In this document: positions 16,619 through 24,933 of the stretch, in pieces
Numbering within the stretch: the stretch's first letter is position 1
Layout: each line of letters begins with the position of its first letter
DNA from: an uncultured Collinsella sp.
GTDB taxonomy: Bacteria > Actinomycetota > Coriobacteriia > Coriobacteriales > Coriobacteriaceae
DNA: 59,536 nt
Direction: 5' to 3'
NCBI GenBank assembly: GCA_905209455.1
Contig: CAJLTA010000014.1
Span: forward strand, 1-59,536
Notes under the pieces: model-generated
Databases searched by the model: none
Seen by the model: the letters and a program-made list of their open reading frames with translations, nothing else
What the model was told of the DNA's origin: nothing
Program-made: the position numbers and the translations under genes

Positions 16619-17641
16619 ATGAGCAAAGAGTGTGTCGAGCAGGTCGAAGGCGCAGGGGCTTCGGTGCCGATGACCGATATATCGAACACTGATGTGCCCG
16701 AGGGCACCGACGAGCTCAGCCGCAACACCCGTCGCGCATGGCGCGACCGCCTGAACAGCGCTTCGACGCGCAAGATGATCACGGGCGTCTTGGCTACGCT
16801 GGTGGGCGGTTCGTTTTGGGGCTTCTCGGGCACCAGCGCGAGTTTTTTGTTCGATACCTACCATGTCGATACGCTGTGGCTTATGAGCGTGCGTCAGATT
16901 CTCGCCGGCCTGCTCTTTATGGCTGTGGTTGTCACGCGCGACCGCGCACGCCTGGTCAAGCTTTGGACCACACCCGCCGATCGCAAGCAGCTGCTGCTCT
17001 TTACCGCCTTTGGCCTGCTGTTCAACCAGTTTTGCTATCTTTCGGCCGTGCGCCTGACGAACGCCGGAACCGCGACGGTGCTCCAGTGCCTGCAGCTCGT
17101 TATCATCATGGGCTACACCTGCGTGATCGATCGCCGCATGCCGCGTACTCGCGAAGTCATCGGCATTGGCCTGGCTCTGGGTGGAACCTTTTTAATCGCC
17201 ACCGGCGGCGACCCCACCAGCCTGAATATCTCGCCGCTTGGCCTGGCAGCAGGTCTTATGTGTGCGGTCAGCGCCGCGTGTATGGCGGTGATTCCCGCCA
17301 AGATCCTGCCCGAATACGGCAGCCCCATCGTCACGGGCTCGGCAATGCTCACGGCGGGCGTGATCTCATGTGTCTTCGTGCAGCCCTGGGCGCATGTGCC
17401 GGCACTCGACGCTGCCGGCGTCGAGGCGCTCGCGGTGTTCGTGGTTATCGGCTCGTTTTTTGCTTACATGCTCTATATGCAGGGCGTTAAGGACATCGGC
17501 TCGGTGCGTGCGAGTCTCATCGGAACCGTGGAGCCCGTCTCGGCGACCATCACCAGCGCCGTTATGCTGGGCACGGTGTTTTTGCCGACCGACCTTATCG
17601 GCTTTGCCATGATCATCGTGATGATGTTCCTCACGGTGTAG
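16619..17641 (+). CDS. EamA/DMT-superfamily transporter
   Basis: A 340-residue inner-membrane protein. A polar N-terminal segment of about 55 residues precedes about ten hydrophobic helices, arranged as two EamA repeats (about residues 60-195 and 205-340). The typical GGSFWGFSGTSASFLF and GTVEPVSATITSAVMLG stretches are present. The family exports or imports small metabolites; the substrate cannot be told from sequence. GGGGGA lies just before the ATG. It is transcribed alone, and the 289 bases between tRNA-Val and this gene show no other feature. Confidence 0.87.
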   Translation: MSKECVEQVEGAGASVPMTDISNTDVPEGTDELSRNTRRAWRDRLNSASTRKMITGVLATLVGGSFWGFSGTSASFLFDTYHVDTLWLMSVRQILAGLLFMAVVVTRDRARLVKLWTTPADRKQLLLFTAFGLLFNQFCYLSAVRLTNAGTATVLQCLQLVIIMGYTCVIDRRMPRTREVIGIGLALGGTFLIATGGDPTSLNISPLGLAAGLMCAVSAACMAVIPAKILPEYGSPIVTGSAMLTAGVISCVFVQPWAHVPALDAAGVEALAVFVVIGSFFAYMLYMQGVKDIGSVRASLIGTVEPVSATITSAVMLGTVFLPTDLIGFAMIIVMMFLTV

Positions 17642-17790
17642 CTGGCGCCGCTGCCAAGACGGAAAAGGTGTTGTGCCGCATTTTCGCCAATTGATGTCCG
17701 TGTCTGGAGTTTAGCTGTCGATGCTCAAAATGCCATAAACTAGTAACGTTATGGACTTTTTCATTGCGACTCAATTGCGAGGATTTCTTT

Positions 17791-20103
17791 ATGGCTGGTA
17801 ATCACTTTAAGGGCAGCGATAGCGGCCGTCCTGCAGTTCCGCCGCGTCCGAACGGGGCTGGTAAGGCCGGCACGCCGGGCGGCGCTGGACAGGGCGGTTC
17901 CGGTAAGCGCGTGTCCCCGGGCGAGACAGCGATGTTTACCGCTCTGTACGAGCAGTCTCAAAAGGCAAAAAAGACCGGCCGTGCAAGAGGGAATGTCTTT
18001 GCGGGCGGTGCAACCTCCACGTCGCAGCCGAGCGGGGCTCCTTCGGTACCCGCGAACAACGCAGGTGCTGCCAACGCCGCGAATGCCGCCGGCAACGTTA
18101 ATGCCGACAAGGCCGCCAACAATACTCCCTCTGCCGGTGGCGCGGGGCTTACGGGTAACCTTGGCACGATTTACACCGGCGCCTCCGAGACTGGCACGTT
18201 CGCCCGCCTGGATGATAGCGGTGCCGAGTTTGCGGGCTCGGGTTCCAAGGAAGATTATTACGATTTTGGCTTGAACTACGGTGGCGACGCTTCGCCGAGT
18301 TCGACCTCTGACGGTCTGGTCCGTCATCGCCATCGCAAGGGCGAGCGCAAAAAGCGTCACACCGGCGCCATTATTGCCGTTGTAGTCGCGGTGCTTCTCG
18401 TTGCGCTTGGCGCAAGCGGCTTTATGCTGCTTAACTCGGCAAAGACCGTAAAGAGCGAAGCGAAGGAGGCTGTCGAGATCGTCGGTGGCCTTAAGGACAA
18501 GGTCACGTCGGGCGATTTTTCGACGCTGCCTGACGACGCGAAGAAGATCGATGAGCTCTGCGACAGCATGAAGGCGGAGACCTCGAGCCCGCTGTGGACG
18601 GCGGCATCGTTTATCCCGGTGTATGGCAGTGACATCAACGCAGCCCGCACCATGATCGACGCCCTGTCCGATGTCTCGAGCAACGCGCTGGTTCCCATGG
18701 CCGACAACCTTTCGCAGGCCACGCCCGGCAAGCTGTTCCAGGACGGCATGATTAACGTGTCCGCGCTGCAGGCGGTCGCCGATTCGCTTTCCAGCAGCTC
18801 GAAGGTGTTCAAGAGCGCCAACGAGAAGGTCCAGGGCATTGGCGATACTCATATTTCCCAGGTGACCGAGCTGGTCGATAAGGCCAAGGACGGCTTTGCC
18901 ACCCTCAACGGTGCGGTTGACGCGGCGGAGAAGGTCGCCCCCGTCCTTCCCCAGATGCTTGGCGCCAACGGCCAGACGCGCAACTACCTTATGTACGCCA
19001 TGAACAACGTCGAGATTCGTGCTTGCGGCGGCTTTGGCGGTTCGCAGGGCCTGATTTCGGTCACTGACGGCCAGATGTCGATTGGCGAGTTTGTTCCCCG
19101 CATTGGACTCAGCGAGGATGAGGCAGTCGAGAGCGTCGACGAAGAGGATGAGGCGCTGTTCGGCAACCACAGTAACCTGTACAACTCGGGCAATACCTAT
19201 TCGCCTGATTGGCCCCGCAACTCGCAGCGTGTCGCCGCGCTGTGGAAGTCCCAGTATGGACAGGACGTTGATGGCGTCATCGGTATCGACCCGGTGTTCC
19301 TGCAGTATCTGCTGGGCCTGGTCGGTAACGTGTCACTGCCCGACGGAACGGTTGTCGACGGCACCAACGCCGCAAAGGTCCTCATGCACGATGTGTACTG
19401 GAACTATCCGGTCGAGGAGTCTGACGGCATCTTTGCATCCGTCGCCAGCGCTGCCTTCGACAAGATCCTTGGCGGTATCGGCGATGTCGATGTTACGAAG
19501 CTTGTCAGCGCCGTTGAGCGCGGTGCCGAAGAGGGCCGCCTGATCGCGTGGATGAGAAACGATGATGAGCAGAATGCCATCAAAGAGACGGGCATTGACG
19601 CTTCGCTGCCCGATCCGGATGACCCGAGTGCCGATCCTGTTGCCGGCGTTTACTTTAACAACCTGAGCTTCTCCAAGCTCGACTGGTATCTGAACGCCGA
19701 CACTCAGATTGGTCAGGGCGTGAAGAACGGCGACGGCACGTGCTCCTATCGCATCACCGTTACCCTGACGAACATCATGACGCAGGAGGAGGCTGGCAAG
19801 CTGCCCGACTACGTTGCGGCGAGCGCGCCCGATGCCGCGCGTGACGACGAACGCCTGAATGTCTCGTTGTTTGCCCCGACGGGCGGCAACATCAGTGACC
19901 TTACGGTTGAGGGCACACAGTTTGGTCTTGGCGCCGCTACGTGGCATGGAATCCCCTTCTATTCGGGCACCGTTGACCTGCATGCTGGCGAGACGACGAC
20001 GATCACGTATACGCTGACCACGTCGGCCGAGGCGGGGGACAAGCCGCTTACGCTGCGTCAGACTCCTACATGCCAGGCGGCTCGCGACAGCGCGTCGGCG
20101 TAG
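17791..20103 (+). CDS. DUF4012-domain surface protein
   Basis: A 770-residue protein. The N-terminal about 165 residues are low in complexity and rich in Gly, Ala, Asn and Pro, so probably disordered and cytoplasmic. A basic stretch and one membrane helix (AIIAVVVAVLLVALGASGFML, near residue 200) follow. The remainder would lie outside. The DUF4012 core includes NYLMYAMNNVEIRACGGFGGSQGLISV and later DGVIGIDPVFLQYLLGLVG. The family is widespread in Actinobacteria and of unknown function; a cell-envelope role is likely. The ATG at 17791 follows GAGGA by eight bases. The frame extends nine codons further upstream without support. Confidence 0.83.
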   Translation: MAGNHFKGSDSGRPAVPPRPNGAGKAGTPGGAGQGGSGKRVSPGETAMFTALYEQSQKAKKTGRARGNVFAGGATSTSQPSGAPSVPANNAGAANAANAAGNVNADKAANNTPSAGGAGLTGNLGTIYTGASETGTFARLDDSGAEFAGSGSKEDYYDFGLNYGGDASPSSTSDGLVRHRHRKGERKKRHTGAIIAVVVAVLLVALGASGFMLLNSAKTVKSEAKEAVEIVGGLKDKVTSGDFSTLPDDAKKIDELCDSMKAETSSPLWTAASFIPVYGSDINAARTMIDALSDVSSNALVPMADNLSQATPGKLFQDGMINVSALQAVADSLSSSSKVFKSANEKVQGIGDTHISQVTELVDKAKDGFATLNGAVDAAEKVAPVLPQMLGANGQTRNYLMYAMNNVEIRACGGFGGSQGLISVTDGQMSIGEFVPRIGLSEDEAVESVDEEDEALFGNHSNLYNSGNTYSPDWPRNSQRVAALWKSQYGQDVDGVIGIDPVFLQYLLGLVGNVSLPDGTVVDGTNAAKVLMHDVYWNYPVEESDGIFASVASAAFDKILGGIGDVDVTKLVSAVERGAEEGRLIAWMRNDDEQNAIKETGIDASLPDPDDPSADPVAGVYFNNLSFSKLDWYLNADTQIGQGVKNGDGTCSYRITVTLTNIMTQEEAGKLPDYVAASAPDAARDDERLNVSLFAPTGGNISDLTVEGTQFGLGAATWHGIPFYSGTVDLHAGETTTITYTLTTSAEAGDKPLTLRQTPTCQAARDSASA

Positions 20104-20140
20104 GGTTTTTCTGGTAGCGCAGATAATCGAGTACCATTTT

Positions 20141-20173
20141 GGGGCGGACAGGCAATCTGTCCGCCCCTATTTT
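20141..20173 (+). terminator. Intrinsic terminator before glmM
   Basis: An 11-bp perfect stem (GGGGCGGACAG 20141-20151 / CTGTCCGCCCC 20157-20167) is followed by TATTTT. It ends only 14 bases before the glmM ATG, so it either ends the DUF4012 transcript or sits in the glmM leader, where it could modulate expression. Confidence 0.8.
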
Positions 20174-20186
20174 GTAAGGAGAGCGC

Positions 20187-21518
20187 ATGAAGTACTTTGG
20201 CACCGACGGCTTTCGCGGTGAGGCCAACGTTGGGCTGACGGTAGAGCACGCTTATAAGATTGGCCGTTTTGTGGGCTGGTATTACGGCGCCAACCGCGAG
20301 CGCAAGGCACGCGTCATCGTGGGCAAGGACACGCGTCGCTCGAGTTATATGTTCGAGGCGGCGCTGGTGAGCGGTCTGGTCGCGAGCGGTGCGGACGCCT
20401 ATATGCTGCACGTGATCCCCACGCCGGGCGTGGCGCATCAGACCGTGGAGGGCTGCTTCGATTGCGGCATCATGATCAGCGCGAGCCACAACCCGTTTTG
20501 CGATAACGGCATTAAGCTCGTCAACAGCGACGGCTTTAAGATGGACGAGGACGTACTGGAGCTCATCGAGGACTACATCGATGGCAAGAGCGAGGTGCCG
20601 CTGGCCACGGGCAACCACATCGGCGCCACGGTGGACTACATGCAGGGCCGCAACCGCTACATTGCTTCGCTCATCGCCAGCGTGAACTATTCGCTGCAGG
20701 GCGTCAAGATCGGTATCGACTGCGCCAACGGCTCGGCTTCCTCGGTGGCCAAGCCGGTGTTCGACGCGCTGGGCGCTGACGTGCGCGTGATCAACGCCGC
20801 GCCCGATGGTTTTAACATCAACGTCGACTGCGGCTCCACGCATATGGAGCGTCTGCAGCGCCATGTGGTGGAGCAGGGCCTGGACGTGGGTTTTGCCTAC
20901 GACGGCGATGCCGACCGCTGCCTGGCCGTGGATGAGCGCGGTCGCGTGGTAGACGGCGACCAGATCCTGTACGTGTGCGGCGTGTATCTGAACAAGCACG
21001 GGCGACTCTCGGGCGGTACCGTGGTGCCGACGATTGCCAGCAACTTTGGCCTGGTCAAGTCGCTGGAGCTTGCCGGTCTGAGCGCCGTGACCAGCGGCGT
21101 GGGCGACCGTCACGTGTATGCCAAGATGCGCGAGGGCGGCTACAGCCTGGGTGGCGAGCAGACGGGCCATACGATCTTTGGCGATATCGAGCGCACGGGC
21201 GACGGCATTATGACCTCGCTGCGCGTGATGGAAGTGATTCGTGCCGAGCGCGAGACGCTCTCGCAGCTCACGGCTCCGTGCAAGCTGCTGCCGCAGGCGC
21301 AGGTGGCCGTGCACGTGGCGGACAAGGACGCCGCGCTCGAGAACATGGGCGTGCAGAACGCCATCGCCGAGGCCGAGGCTGCGCTGGCAGGCGAGGGCCG
21401 CGTGCTCGTGCGCAAGAGCGGAACCGAGTCGGTTATCCGCGTGCTGGCCGAGGCGCCCGACCAAGCATCCGCCGATGCCGCCATGAAGCGCATCGCCAAC
21501 GCGCTCGAGGCTCTGTAA
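20187..21518 (+). CDS. glmM: Phosphoglucosamine mutase
   Basis: It interconverts glucosamine-6-P and glucosamine-1-P on the route to UDP-GlcNAc and peptidoglycan. The 443-residue protein starts MKYFGTDGFRGEAN. The phosphoserine loop is in GIMISASHNPF (Ser near residue 102), the metal-binding DGDADR lies near residue 240, and the sugar-binding GGEQTGH and phosphate-binding RKSGTES motifs follow. The length is normal. AAGGAGAG sits six bases before the ATG. The upstream neighbour is a predicted envelope protein, which fits the cell-wall theme. Confidence 0.96.
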   Translation: MKYFGTDGFRGEANVGLTVEHAYKIGRFVGWYYGANRERKARVIVGKDTRRSSYMFEAALVSGLVASGADAYMLHVIPTPGVAHQTVEGCFDCGIMISASHNPFCDNGIKLVNSDGFKMDEDVLELIEDYIDGKSEVPLATGNHIGATVDYMQGRNRYIASLIASVNYSLQGVKIGIDCANGSASSVAKPVFDALGADVRVINAAPDGFNINVDCGSTHMERLQRHVVEQGLDVGFAYDGDADRCLAVDERGRVVDGDQILYVCGVYLNKHGRLSGGTVVPTIASNFGLVKSLELAGLSAVTSGVGDRHVYAKMREGGYSLGGEQTGHTIFGDIERTGDGIMTSLRVMEVIRAERETLSQLTAPCKLLPQAQVAVHVADKDAALENMGVQNAIAEAEAALAGEGRVLVRKSGTESVIRVLAEAPDQASADAAMKRIANALEAL

Positions 21519-21531
21519 GGTAGTCATTGGG

Positions 21532-21594
21532 GACGTTCTTAAACAACTAGGTGGAAAGGGGGCGCCGCGGATTGGTTCCGCGGCGTCCCCTTTG
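21532..21594. terminator. GGGGAC box plus GC-rich hairpin between convergent genes
   Basis: A 12-bp stem (GGGCGCCGCGG...CCGCGGCGTCCC, about 21558-21588) is edged by AAAGG and CCTTT, so it can stop transcription in both directions. It is preceded by TGGGGACGTTCTTAAACAAC, a short box that echoes the GGGAC core of the REP-like elements at 6971 and 56837. Confidence 0.7.
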
Positions 21595-21615
21595 CGTTGA
21601 CGTGTCGGTTATGCC

Positions 21616-23190
21616 TTACAGCTCGTAGAGCGTGGTGAACTTGTCCTGCAGGTAGCTGCAGTAGTAGCGGGCATCGAACGCCATGCCGCATGCGCCCTTG
21701 ATGAGTTCCGGCGCGTCCTTGGCGCGGCCCCACTGCCAAATGTGCTCGCCCAGCCAGGCGCGGACGGGCGCCAGATCGCCGCTCGCACAGGCGCCATTGA
21801 GGTCGACGCCGTCGCGGCACATGGCCGGCACAAACATGGCATCGTAGGCGCTACCCAGCGCATACGTGGGGAAGTAGCCAAACGAGCCGCCGCTCCAGTG
21901 CGTATCTTGCAGGCAGCCGCGTGTGTCGTCGGGAACGGGAATGCCCAGGTACTCGTCCATAAAGCGATTCCAAAGCGCGGGGATGTCCTTGGCCGTGGCC
22001 TCGCCGGCAAACAGCATGCGCTCAATCTCGTAACGCACCATGATATGCAGCGGGTAGGTGAGCTCGTCGGCCTCGGTACGGATCAGCGACGGCTGAGCGA
22101 TGTTCACGGCGCGGTAGAGCGTGTCCTCGTCCACGTTGCCGTAGACCTCGGGCGCGTGGCGGCGCAGCACCTCGAGCAGCGGTCCCATAAAGGCGCGGCT
22201 GCGGCCCACGGTGTTCTCGAAAAAGCGGCTCTGGCTCTCGTGGATGCCCATGGAGGTGCCGCCCTCCAGGCACGTGCGCGCGTAGGCGGGGTTCACGCCC
22301 AGCTCGTACATGGCGTGGCCGGCCTCGTGGATGATGCTGTAGACGTTGGAGATGCAATCGTCCTCGTAGATGTGCGTGGCGATGCGCGCGTCGCCCACCG
22401 AGAAGCCCTCGCTAAACGGATGCTCGGTAAAGGCAAGCGTGGTGTCGTCCAGGTCCAGGCCGACGAGTTTCATCAGGTCGAAGCTCATGGCGCGCTGGGC
22501 GGCCTCGGGCACGCGGGCGTGCAAAAAGTCTGCAGCGGGCTGCTGGCCGCGCTCGCCGATGGCGTGCACGAGCGGCACGACCGTGGCCTTAACCTCGTCG
22601 CAAAACGCATCGAAGCTCTCGGTGGAAAGGCCGCGCTCGTACTGGTCGAGCCACACGTCGTATGGGTCGCGCTTGGGGTCCATGAGCTCGGCCTGATGCT
22701 TGAGCTGGCTGACGATTTTGTCCACATAGGGCTCAAAGCTCGCCCAGTCGTTGGCCGCTTTGGCCTTGTGCCACACGGCGTCGGCCTCGCAGGTGAGCCT
22801 GGTCCAGGCCTCGGCCTCCTCGGTGGGGATGACGCTTGCCTCGCGCTGGTCGCGGCCGAGCACGCGAATCTCGTCAAGCAGCTGTGGGTCGTCGATCTTT
22901 CCGCCGGTGACGGTCTCGCGTGCCAGCGAACGTACAAGTTCGACAGACTTTTCGCTGGTCAGGAGCTTATGGTGCTCGCCGGCAAGGGTGCCCATGGCGT
23001 CGGCACGGGCGGCGGCACCGTTGGCGGGAGCAATGGTCGCGCCGTCAAACTCGGCAATCTTGAGCAGGTACTCGCGGGTCCACAGTTTGCCTTCGAGCTT
23101 GCGGAATTTTTTGACGGCCTTATCGACCTTCATGCCTTTGGGCGTCTTGCCCGCTGCGGGCTTGGCCTTCTTATCGTGCTTCTTTTCCAT
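21616..23190 (-). CDS. M32-family carboxypeptidase (Taq type)
   Basis: A 524-residue zinc metallocarboxypeptidase that removes C-terminal residues from peptides in the cytoplasm. The catalytic HEAGH is in SIIHEAGHAMYELG; the M32-specific GIHESQSRFFEN follows, with DDTL and other family blocks upstream. The N terminus carries a Lys/Pro/Ala-rich tail of about 30 residues before the family start. The ATG at 23190 follows AAGGAT by seven bases; the frame is open to 23235, but without a ribosome-binding site. It converges on glmM. Confidence 0.92.
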   Translation of the reverse strand: MEKKHDKKAKPAAGKTPKGMKVDKAVKKFRKLEGKLWTREYLLKIAEFDGATIAPANGAAARADAMGTLAGEHHKLLTSEKSVELVRSLARETVTGGKIDDPQLLDEIRVLGRDQREASVIPTEEAEAWTRLTCEADAVWHKAKAANDWASFEPYVDKIVSQLKHQAELMDPKRDPYDVWLDQYERGLSTESFDAFCDEVKATVVPLVHAIGERGQQPAADFLHARVPEAAQRAMSFDLMKLVGLDLDDTTLAFTEHPFSEGFSVGDARIATHIYEDDCISNVYSIIHEAGHAMYELGVNPAYARTCLEGGTSMGIHESQSRFFENTVGRSRAFMGPLLEVLRRHAPEVYGNVDEDTLYRAVNIAQPSLIRTEADELTYPLHIMVRYEIERMLFAGEATAKDIPALWNRFMDEYLGIPVPDDTRGCLQDTHWSGGSFGYFPTYALGSAYDAMFVPAMCRDGVDLNGACASGDLAPVRAWLGEHIWQWGRAKDAPELIKGACGMAFDARYYCSYLQDKFTTLYEL

Positions 23191-23334
23191 ACCATATCCT
23201 TGATCTCGCGAGCCGAACGCCACGGCTGGGCGCACGGCCAGTTTGCACAGCTACCTGCCTTGTACCCAGCACGAACAAAACGGAACGCGGCGATACGCCC
23301 ACACAATGTGGTATCCTATAGCCCAATGCGTTGA

Positions 23335-23610
23335 CGGAGAGGGTTTTGCCCGCCGCGTCGCCGGCAAGAGAGGGAAGGTCATGGGCTGCAAGCCTTCCTG
23401 CGGTGACAAGGGCCAAGCGTTCACTCCCGAGCAGCGACCTCAACGGGCACGCGGCCAGCGGCGGCGAAGCCCCAGTAGGGAAGCCGTGAGCCTCGCGACA
23501 AGGGGCAAAGAGTGGGCGCGGCGGGCCAGACATCCGCCGGGTCAAACAAGGTGGTACCGCGGAATTCAACCGTCCTTGGGCAATGCACATGCCCGAGGGC
23601 GGTTTTTTGT
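23335..23610 (+). promoter_or_regulatory. T-box riboswitch (Phe) controlling pheST
   Basis: The T-box core AGGTGGTACCGCGG is at 23549-23562. It is followed by a terminator: stem of about 23570-23602 with an interior ATGCACAT loop, then TTTTTT. The Stem I region has AAGAGAGGG (about 23364) and a likely specifier TTC followed by A (23420-23423), which reads Phe. Uncharged tRNA-Phe should stabilise the antiterminator and let transcription continue into pheS. The specifier position is inferred from the downstream genes and the codon-plus-purine rule. Confidence 0.92.
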
Positions 23611-23694
23611 TACCGAACCGGGCCGCGTTTTCGCAACGTCAGACGGCGGCAGCCGCCTCGGCAAGCGGGGAGCGCGAGAGACGAAAGGGAAGAC

Positions 23695-24771
23695 ATGAGT
23701 CTGATTGATGATCTGGTCAAACTCGAGGAAGAGGCCAAGGAGCTCGTCGCGGGCGCCGACGACGCCGCAAAGCTCGAGGCCGCGCGCGTTGAGCTGCTCG
23801 GCCGCAAGGGCCGCATCACTGGCCTGATGCGCATGATGGGCAAGCTCGCCCCCGAGGATCGTCCCATGATGGGCAAGCGCGCCAACGAGATGCGCCAGCT
23901 GATTGAGGGCATGCTCGACGAGCGCACCACCGAGATGAAGGCCGCCGCCCTCAAGCACACACTCGAGCACGAGGCCGTCGATATCACGCTGCCGGGCATC
24001 CGTCCGCAGATCGGTCACCAGCACCTGATCAAGCAGATCATCGAGGAGGCCGAGGACATCTTCTGCGGCATCGGCTACACCGTCGAGTCCGGTCCCATGG
24101 TCGACACCTCCTACTACAACTTCACCGCGCTCAACGCCCCCATGGATCACCCGAGCCGCTCGGCCCGCGACACCTTCTACGTGGTCGACAACAACCCCGG
24201 CAGCGTCGCACACCCCGAGGCTCACGCCCACGGCGAGTCCGACGTGCTGCTGCGCACCCAGACCTCGGGCGTGCAGATCCACACCATGGAGTCGCAGAAG
24301 CCGCCCATCTACATGATCTGCCCGGGCACCGTCTATCGTCCCGACACGGCCGACGCCTGCCACCTGCCGCAGTTCAACCAGATCGAGGGCCTGGTCGTCG
24401 ACGAGGGCATCACCTTTGGCGATCTTAAGGGCACGCTCGACTACTTTGTTAAGTGCATGTTTGGCGAGGACCGCAAGACGCGTTACCGCCCGCACTTCTT
24501 CCCCTTCACTGAGCCTTCCTGCGAGGTGGACGTGAGCTGCCATGTGTGCGGCGGCAAGGGCTGCAACTTCTGCAAACACAGCGGCTGGATCGAGATCCTG
24601 GGCTGCGGCATGGTCGACCCCAACGTCCTGATCAACTGCGGTATCGACCCCGAGAAGTACACCGGCTTCGCCTTTGGTATTGGCGCCGAGCGCGTCGCGG
24701 CCCTGCGCTACGACCTGCCGGACCTCAGAACCCTGATGACAGGCGATATGCGTTTCCTGAACCAATTTTAG
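23695..24771 (+). CDS. pheS: Phenylalanyl-tRNA synthetase alpha subunit
   Basis: The catalytic subunit of the class II heterotetrameric PheRS, charging tRNA-Phe. It is 358 residues. An N-terminal coiled-coil (about 1-85) precedes the catalytic core, with class II motif 2 around the TSGVQIHTMES...CPGTVYRPD segment and motif 3 in GFAFGIGAERVAALRY. A CHVCGGKGCNFCKHSG cysteine cluster interrupts the core, as in several Gram-positive PheS proteins. The ATG at 23695 follows GAAAGGGA by five bases and is the family start. It is controlled by the T-box, and pheT follows 162 bases downstream. Confidence 0.97.
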   Translation: MSLIDDLVKLEEEAKELVAGADDAAKLEAARVELLGRKGRITGLMRMMGKLAPEDRPMMGKRANEMRQLIEGMLDERTTEMKAAALKHTLEHEAVDITLPGIRPQIGHQHLIKQIIEEAEDIFCGIGYTVESGPMVDTSYYNFTALNAPMDHPSRSARDTFYVVDNNPGSVAHPEAHAHGESDVLLRTQTSGVQIHTMESQKPPIYMICPGTVYRPDTADACHLPQFNQIEGLVVDEGITFGDLKGTLDYFVKCMFGEDRKTRYRPHFFPFTEPSCEVDVSCHVCGGKGCNFCKHSGWIEILGCGMVDPNVLINCGIDPEKYTGFAFGIGAERVAALRYDLPDLRTLMTGDMRFLNQF

Positions 24772-24933
24772 GCTTGCCCAGGCACCCCATCTTGGCGTTC
24801 AACCGTCGCTCGCGTACCTTTAGTACGCGTCGCTCCTCTTTCACGCCAACCTGGGGCACCTGGACAACCCTAAGGCGAACGTCTTCATTTGATATTTCCT
24901 CCCTATGCGGAGATTAAGAACTAGGAGAGCTAC

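Noticed and set aside
17761..19170. Minus-strand frame inside the DUF4012 gene
   Set aside because: No ribosome-binding site and no family motif. The plus-strand protein has the conserved DUF4012 core.
24800..24830. Terminator between pheS and pheT
   Set aside because: The GCGTAC/GTACGC hairpin has a short stem and no T-run, so it is unlikely to separate the two genes.
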